Source: Cryptomeria japonica (Eukaryota > Streptophyta > Pinopsida > Cupressales > Cupressaceae). From it: 64,000 nt of DNA. Positions 57,442 to 64,000 of the stretch are shown piece by piece (positions within the stretch are counted from its first letter, which is position 1; every line of letters begins with the position of its first letter). The translations under genes and the position numbers were made by a program. The notes under the pieces were generated by a model. The model saw only the letters and a list, made by a program, of their open reading frames with translations. It did not search any database and was not told the origin of the DNA. The stretch spans positions 184,056,451-184,120,450 of the forward strand of contig NC_081413.1 in the NCBI RefSeq assembly GCF_030272615.1. Reading direction: 5' to 3'.

Positions 57442-58199
57442 TGAGTCACGGCTTTGTAATGTGAGGGCATAAAATATTAGAACCTGCAGGCAAATTCTTT
57501 TGGAAAATGTATCGCCAAATCCCCTATGTCGCACATGGGAAGCAGAGAAACTTCAATGCAGATGCAATTGGCTTGTGTAAGGAGTTTATACTTGGGCGCC
57601 AAACTGGGTTTACAAAAGAAATGAACTTTTAAAGCATAGACCATTTATCCCACATTGGCCACAGGGAGGAGCATTTTTGTATTTTTATCCAAAGCCCCAC
57701 GCATATTAGGTGTCAAAGCTTAAAGGCTTTTGACAAAGTGGTAGCTTAGCATGGGTGGCCCCCTCGCGTGTGCGCGCATCTCAGAGAGGCCTAATTTTGC
57801 AACAAAAGGGGAGATTAACCTGAGTCGCAACTTTGTAATGTGAGGGCATAAAAAAATAGAACTTGCAGGCAAATTCTTTTGGCAAATGTATCACCAAATC
57901 CCCTGCGTCGCACATGGGAAGCAAAGAAACTTCAATGCAGATGCAATTGGCCTGTGTAAGGCATTTATACTTGGGCGCCAAACTGGGTTTACAAAAGAAA
58001 TGAACTTTCAAAGCGTAGACCATTTATCCCACATTGGCCGCGGGGAGGAGCATTTTTGTATTTTAATCCAAAGCCCCACGCATATCAGGTGTCAAAGCTT
58101 AAAGGCTTTTGACAAAGTGGTAGCTTAGCATGGGTGGCCCCCTCGCATGTGCACGCATCTCAGAGAGGCCTAATTTTGCAACAAAAGGGGAGATTAACC
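57442..58199. repeat. 379-bp tandem duplication
   Basis: Unit 1 is 57442-57820, unit 2 57821-58199. Both start TGAGTC(A/G)C and end AGGGGAGATTAACC, with about 20 differences by eye, many C/T or G/A. Conserved phrases include CTTGGGCGCCAAACTGGG and AGCATGGGTGGCCCCCTCGC. No function is recognised. Confidence 0.95.
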
Positions 58200-60260
58200 A
58201 GCCTGCAAGTCCAAGAAGATCAGACAATGGTGTGAAAGATATGACGACCATCGTTATACCGCAACAAGAAGGTGCTCAACTGTTAAAGGCTGCGACTTGG
58301 CAACAAACCACTAGCGATGAACTATGGCCAACAGTCAGTGCAACCAGTTAAGGAAGACAGTTATGAAGAGGTTCATTGTGGCAGTTAGTGGAGGTCATGT
58401 TAAGGTGTCAGGATAAGGACCGTGGAGCCAATCAAGGAGTGCCACGTGGCAGACAGGGGGCATGTCATCAGGCATGAATTTCGAGTAGACCTTGGCTTTG
58501 ATGGACCTCTAAATGGACTCATCGAAGGCATCCGTTTCATCGACATGAAAGGTGTCGATGAAACTAGGGTTTCGATAAGACATCAAAATAGCTGCCGAAG
58601 GGGAAGTTTGGCTGAAAGAATGATGCCAAACAAACCAAACCAAGTGGTGGATCTGGTGGCGCTGACATGGCGGATGAGGCCGTGCTCAGGTGGATCAGGT
58701 GGTGAGCCAGAGGTTGATGAGTGGCAAACTCAACAGGAAGGTGGTGCCTAGGTAGATATAATAAACAAATCAGGGAGTGCCATGTGGTGACACACGACAG
58801 AAGGAAAGAGATCAGCCATGGTTAACGGTTGGGCGGATCAGGGAAGATTGGATGGTGATACAAAAGATCCGATGGTGGTCGCTATACTGTGATGAAAAGA
58901 TGCCTGCTAATTTATCATCACGACTTGGTGACTAAGCACGTGTGGAAATGGAAAGCGACCCATGCGCTAAGAATTGAGAAGATAGTTGAAATCCAATGGC
59001 AAATCCGAGGCAGATCAACGGTGGGATGAAATTCTGGGGCTAACCATGACTGTCATTGTACTGCGGTTGTGAGGGGCCTAGAATGAATACCCTCGTGATA
59101 AGTGGCACCGAGGTGGACTCTGAGAAAATCGTGAGGTGCCACATGGTGACACGTAGTTGATGAGGTGGAAGGTCTAGTGGTAACATGAGGAAGACAGATG
59201 GTGTGTCATCAAAATGAACATCGAGCAGATCTTGGCTTTGATGGACCTCTAATGGACTCACCGAAGGCATTAGTTTCATCGACATGAAAGGTGTCGATGA
59301 AACTAGGGTTTCGATAAAACATGAAAGCGGCTTGTTGAAGGGGAGGTTTGGCCAAAATACTAAGGCCTAACAAAATAAATGACGTGGCAGTTGCGGTGGC
59401 GAGCCCGCTAGAGGAGAGAGTAGCCCAGGTGAATTAACTGGCGGGCATGTCAAGAGGGATCTGATGGTTGGATGGATGATCTGACAGTGGTTGCCATGTC
59501 GTAATGTAAAGATGATCGATGGCTAAGAGGCGTGACTTGTGACTAAGCGGTGGGACCCGTAGGAAGAACAGTTCGGAGGAAGTAAAGAATAAGCAAGTTC
59601 ACGGAAGATCTACGGTTGTCGCCATACTGCAAGATAGAGGTGCTTGAATGTTAATGGTCGCGACTTGGCGACTGGTGAGGTGGCAAGACAGGTGGAGTCC
59701 AGAGGGACTCACGAGCAAACCAAGAGGTGACATGTGGCCAAAATCTACGCGGGAAAGTCAGGTTAAAATATAGTTTCAGACCGTGGTGAAAAGGCAAAGG
59801 CTTAAATGACCAATCCGTAGAGGGATTGATGGTTGAGGGTTGCATTTTTGCCCAAATATGGATTTGTCATATATTGTTGGAAAGCTCTCGATCTAAGGAA
59901 TCTGATTCTATAGTCAATTGTAACCCACGACATGTATTTTTGGGGTAGTGACCTCAGGATCTCATAAGTTATTTCTCAGACAGAAGGTGATGGTTTTCTG
60001 CAGGCCAAGTGTGATAGCAGTTAATGCTAGTAGTTAAGGTAAGCGGTTACGACGACAAACTAGTGGTAACAGTTAAGTTTTTAACAGCTAGAGACCAAGT
60101 GGTGGGGCCCATTTCTAAGTGGATTACTCAGGAAAGTTAAAGGGCGTGCTAGTTTCCCATGATCAGATGGTTGTTGCTATACCGCAATGGAAATACATCA
60201 GAACTTTAAAGGCCATGACATGGCGACTAAAGGAAAGGTTCTTAGAAAGATGACTTCCTA
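58200..60260. repeat. Long-period diverged repeats, LTR U3-like
   Basis: A block of the type GATGGT.GT(C/T)GCTATACCGCAA, then some 35 bases on GCGACTTGGCGACTAA, occurs in five altered copies (near 58235, 58868, 59480, 59610, 60165). A second repeat of about 135 bp (58470-58610 and 59210-59345) shares CTTGGCTTTGATGGACCTCT and CGACATGAAAGGTGTCGATG. G-box-like palindromes of the CCACGTGG type occur at 58442 and in altered form elsewhere. No coding region is supported. Confidence 0.65.
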
Positions 60261-60650
60261 ATCCGTTGGCACCAAAAGTTTTAAATATTCAAAAGAAATT
60301 GTGGCAGAGATGTGTGAATCCCATCAGATTTTGTTTGAAGCGAAAAGTTGGTGAAAGGTATTCAAGGCGATCTGCAGAGGGCATAATGGTGTGCGATTCT
60401 GTGTTTTCTTAGATAAGAACTCATCAATGCTCTGGTACAAGATGATCCACCGACATTATGAAGCTGACGGTGGTTGTATCCAATTTTGGGTAACAGTAAA
60501 TTACCCTTTTGACCGTTTTCCAAATGAATGCCCAGTCAATTAATGAAGCACTCATCCCAGAAAGAATGTTAGATTTCCCCCTCAACTGCAATGGTACAGA
60601 AATATAACTTTTGCAATAAATGACTATTAGGGTAAGATTTTTCTTCTAAG

Positions 60651-60689
60651 TAGTCTGAAGCTTGTTGCATCCTGATTTCTATAAAAGGA
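60651..60689 (+). promoter_or_regulatory. TATA-type promoter, LTR-like
   Basis: TAGTCTGAAGCTTGTTGCAT then TCTATAAAAGG, matching the block at 30151-30190. It follows the U3-like repeats, so the LTR transcript would start near 60715. Confidence 0.55.
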
Positions 60690-62771
60690 TACCAAGGCCA
60701 CCTAGAAAAGGGACACAAATTTTTGTAGCTAAACTTTGGCAAAATTAATACAGGCCTTTGTCTTAGCAATTTCTGAGTCAAATATGAAGTACTTGTAACC
60801 TTCTGACAAAAGAATGAAATATACAGTCCAGAGAATTTAAATTCAGATTAGTATTGTCTCTATGTCATTGTATTAGTGTTCATTTCGTTTAAGTAATCAA
60901 GGATTGCTTTTTTGAATGATTTACTAGGCATCTAATGAAGTTGCTTTGAGTCTTTTTCTTAAGGAGAAAAATATAAATATAATTTGAACAAAGTTATTGA
61001 TATCAGTATTTCTGGTGTGGATTTGATGATGAAATCTGGTGCAGATTAGGACTTTGTTTATGTCAGGCATATTCAGAGTTGATAGATTAGGAACTTGTGA
61101 TTTGTGTACTAGTTTCTCTTGTTAGGTTGCAGTCTCTTGTAGATGACTCTGTTCCCTGGATAAGGCACTGGTTTATCTATTGGTTTTTGTTGCATTTTAT
61201 GATCCTTTAAAAAAAAAAGGTCAAATCAATTTTCCAATTATGTTAGTTGTACTGGTCAGTAGGGAAAGTTTGCAAGAATTTACACTGGTTTTTTGCAAAC
61301 CATTTACTATTTTTGTAAAAAAATAGTCTTTAAAAGGGTTCACCTACCCAAGATTTTATAAGCTTAAAGTGTAGGAGGTTTCCTAATTCTGGAACCTCAT
61401 ATTGTTGTCTTTACTTTAAAATTTTGTTGTTCTCTTCCATTGCAGCACAGAGGCAGTAATTTTCACTTTTAAAGAGAAGAAACATAAGTTTTCAAAATGG
61501 AGAACAACAACAACAATTCATTTACATTTCAATTCTATTTTATGATTAATTCCAAAACTAAGTTTTGACCTAAGGTAAACCCCTATTCCCAATCATTTCC
61601 CCTTCTCTATTGTGCGCATGAATAGGTACAAAGATGCAATTTTTAAGATTGACATTATTCACAGAGATGAATAGGTTCCTCTTTGTATGGCGAAAAGTTT
61701 GGAGGACTATAACGACGAGCATTTTGGTCCCGATAATTCAGGACCATCTTTTGGGAACAGATCCAAACACTCACATAATGCTTAGATCTAGGTTCATGGC
61801 TTTGTTTGATGATTGTAGCTTACTATTTATGCATAATTGCTTCAATTTCAACACATTTACTGTAATTTCAACATTTTCACAAATCAAATTAAAAAGAGGG
61901 TATTCAAATTCAACTAGTGAATCTAATCATAATTCTTAGTCCTATCTTTATTGGATTGAGGCTAGATCCATTGGATTCACCCCTCTTTAATGTAATGGCC
62001 CCTAAGCAAAAATTAGTGGTTTTACTACATCATTGGGTGAAACCCTAATTTTTCATCCCATCACACTAGATAACTAAAAGTAAATTTCAAAAGATAAGAT
62101 AAGATCTTATGACAACTAACACCTTCTAGAAATATCCCTAGGACCTAAGTAAACTTAAGTATGTGAATAGGACCCACTAGTGAACTAGTTGGGTAAAATA
62201 CCTTATTCACACCAATACGATCTATACAGTTTGCATAACATTGACACCATTCCTTGCATTGTTTTCCTAGTTAGAAAAATTGGCATACTCACATGGCACA
62301 CTCTTATCCTAGTGCAAGCCTTGGATAGGTCCTATATCATCTTTGTTGATTGTGCCAACTAGTATGGTTGCTAACATCTGATAGTGCGATTTAATTTTGG
62401 TATTTTTATTTTTTTATTTTTTATTTTCATCATTATTTTAACACCTTTTGGTTTGAGGTATGGTTTTGTGGCATAACACTAAGCAACTAGGCACTTGAGC
62501 CCATGGGTTGGGCATGCACCAACTACCACCCTATTGTCACACCAATATCATTGCCTTGCTTGAACGACACCGTTGTTGGTAAGTGACATTCTATTTTTCT
62601 ACTAGCACATGGTCAGTCATATTGGTAACTATATTTTTAGTGCTCAGGTGCCCATTTTGACCCCTCCAAAGCCCTAGAAGGATTTTTTTTCTCCAAAACA
62701 CAACTTTTTGTCAAGCTATCAAATTTTTGCAAATGAGATATTGATAAAAATCTAGTTTTACATAATTCAAA
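60690..62771. other. Probable LTR end, leader and decayed internal sequence
   Basis: No intact gene is seen. A 101-codon frame at 61634-61939 (FLRLTLFTEMNRFLFVWRKV) has no family signature. The borders of the LTR whose promoter lies at 60680 cannot be fixed. Confidence 0.35.
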
Positions 62772-63242
62772 GTGGTGCAATTGATTTTTGTAGATTTTGT
62801 TATAGGTGAATTTTATATAAAACAACTTGTTATAATCGATAGAGTTGATCATGATACTCAAATCTATGCCTTTTTCCATTTTATTCTTGATGTTGAATGT
62901 TCTAAGGGGGATTCTCCTAGATCTAATGTGGGCAGTAATTCAAAAGGTAATATTGATTTTGTGAACCTCATTGTTCATCAACCCATTGATGAGGTTTCAT
63001 CATCTCCTCCTTTTTTAGACTTTAGTGTTGATTTGGTTTCCATGATTTTAGTTGAGAGTGATACTTTTAGTTTTCCAAATTTGGCTTTGTGGGATGGCTT
63101 CATGATAGGTTTATTAGATTTGTTTTGTCATTCTTCTTTTATATATTTTGAGGACATGTTTGAGGGGTTCTCTCTCCTCTTTGATGACTCATATTTTTTA
63201 GAGATGCTCTTGAGTTTCAACATCCTTTGTCTTCTTTCTTGA
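62772..63242 (+). CDS. ORF of unknown function in the internal part of a retroelement (156 codons)
   Basis: The frame encodes a Phe/Leu/Ser/Asp-rich protein (SPPFLDFSVDLVSMILVES, DGFMIGLLDLFCHSSFIYF). I recognise no domain. It lies about 0.55 kb before a polypurine tract and LTR start, so it is best seen as the decayed terminal ORF of that element. Coding status is doubtful; the T-rich composition alone favours long Phe/Leu frames. Confidence 0.3.
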   Translation: MVQLIFVDFVIGEFYIKQLVIIDRVDHDTQIYAFFHFILDVECSKGDSPRSNVGSNSKGNIDFVNLIVHQPIDEVSSSPPFLDFSVDLVSMILVESDTFSFPNLALWDGFMIGLLDLFCHSSFIYFEDMFEGFSLLFDDSYFLEMLLSFNILCLLS

Positions 63243-63787
63243 TTGGGGTCAGTCCTGATTTTATTAATATATACACAAAGACACTTAATCTATTTTTAGA
63301 GATACACTTATGGAGGCTTCTTCCCTCTTGCTTCTTCATGGAGATGGAGGTTCTTCAACATCCACTAATGGACTTCTTTCTTCCCAAGAGGAGAATTTGT
63401 TTGTAGTCATTGGATTCTCCTTTTTCTTCAAACATTCTTCATTAGCTTTAGAGATACTTCAATTTGGGTGGGGGCTATGTAGTCTATATGTTTCTCTCCA
63501 ATGGATGGAATTTTGTATTGTATATTTTCTATTAAATGTAGTTCTTGGGGGTTATTTATGAATCCTCCATACATCATTCATTTTATCACTCGTACATGAT
63601 TTCTTTCTACTTTCTCTCTTTTGGAGAGGGTTTTTTTCAGAAGAGATTGTTTCCATTTATTCTGTTTGTGAGAGATCTTCTATAATGGGTACCTAAAGTG
63701 ACCTTGTATTTGGGACCCATCTTGCATCTTGCATCCTTGCATCATTTTTATTGGTTTTGTTCTTTTCTAAGTTGCACTTAAGGGGGA
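63243..63787 (+). other. 3' untranslated part and polypurine tract of the right-edge element
   Basis: T-rich sequence without a gene, ending in CACTTAAGGGGGA (63775-63787), a polypurine tract. Confidence 0.5.
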
Positions 63788-64000
63788 TGTTAGAGTGAAT
63801 AAGGCCTTGTGCATAGTATGGACCTGTTTACAGGTTAACTTAGGTCCTAGGTGTTATTTATATAAGCTAGTTATAATGGGGTCATGTATCTCATTTAATT
63901 CTTATGTCCTAGGTCATATTTGTTCTAAGTAGTTGACTCATAGCATAGGATTAAGACACATGCCAATATCTTGTTTAAATTTACCACTCACCTTGCTCTA
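63788..64000 (+). repeat. Start of a 3' LTR running off the window
   Basis: TGTTAGAGTGAATAAGG follows the polypurine tract directly. Only the first 213 bases are in the window. Confidence 0.6.

Noticed and set aside
61634-61939. 101-codon frame as a gene
   Set aside because: No recognised motif; lies in decayed retroelement sequence.

Overview
The window looks like nuclear DNA from a seed plant with a very large, retrotransposon-filled genome. A conifer or other gymnosperm fits best. Three things point there: intronless PLS-class pentatricopeptide repeat (PPR) genes with long runs of near-identical 31-residue repeats, long AT-rich spacers, and deeply nested LTR retroelements in different states of decay. 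The species cannot be read from the sequence. I see no rRNA, tRNA, CRISPR or bacterial-type features.

Layout, left half. 1-2661 is the 3' end of a retroelement (ORF tail plus 3' LTR). 3197-5612 is a non-autonomous CACTA-type DNA transposon with matching terminal inverted repeats, internal direct repeats and a (CA)n/(TG)n pair. 8569-10330 is the 5' LTR, primer-binding site and decayed gag of a Copia-like element. 12514-23282 is a small PPR cluster on the minus strand: an intact DYW-class gene (12514-15054) and a paralogue (21177-23282) whose DYW domain has been cut off by a stop but survives as relics at 20872-21176. A third, decayed PPR copy lies between them on the plus strand (19436-19945). 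23823-23929 is a short tRNA-derived SINE with 15-bp target-site duplications.

Layout, right half. 24060-28140 is a gag/protease-type element without polymerase (E0). A related element, E1, begins near 31177. Element E2 (34350-56523, target-site duplication GTAGT, Copia-like ends, no polymerase) is inserted in the 3' untranslated part of E1. A third element, E3 (39867-56154, minus strand, target-site duplication CTTGC/CTTGT), is inserted in the 3' LTR of E2. The rest of E1 resumes at 56524 with its polypurine tract and 3' LTR (56661 on). LTR comparison by eye agrees with this order: about 11% difference for E2 and under 2% for E3. From 57.4 kb to the end there are tandem duplications, LTR-like repeats and the start of another 3' LTR at 63788.

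The most interesting object is E3, a 16.3-kb Ty3/gypsy element of the Tat type (gag, protease, G-patch, reverse transcriptase, two RNase H domains, integrase). Between pol and its 3' LTR it carries an antisense gene with its own TATA box, a 22-codon first exon, a phase-0 intron and a plant-mobile-domain (PMD) plus coiled-coil exon. The intron holds a 9-unit minisatellite and an array of CGCGTCTGTG-like motifs. The complementary sense of that motif is repeated in the 5' leader, so the two ends of one E3 genomic RNA could pair. Both the gag-pol frame and the antisense gene are decayed mainly by in-frame stops, with a bias to TAG, which fits deamination of methylated cytosine.
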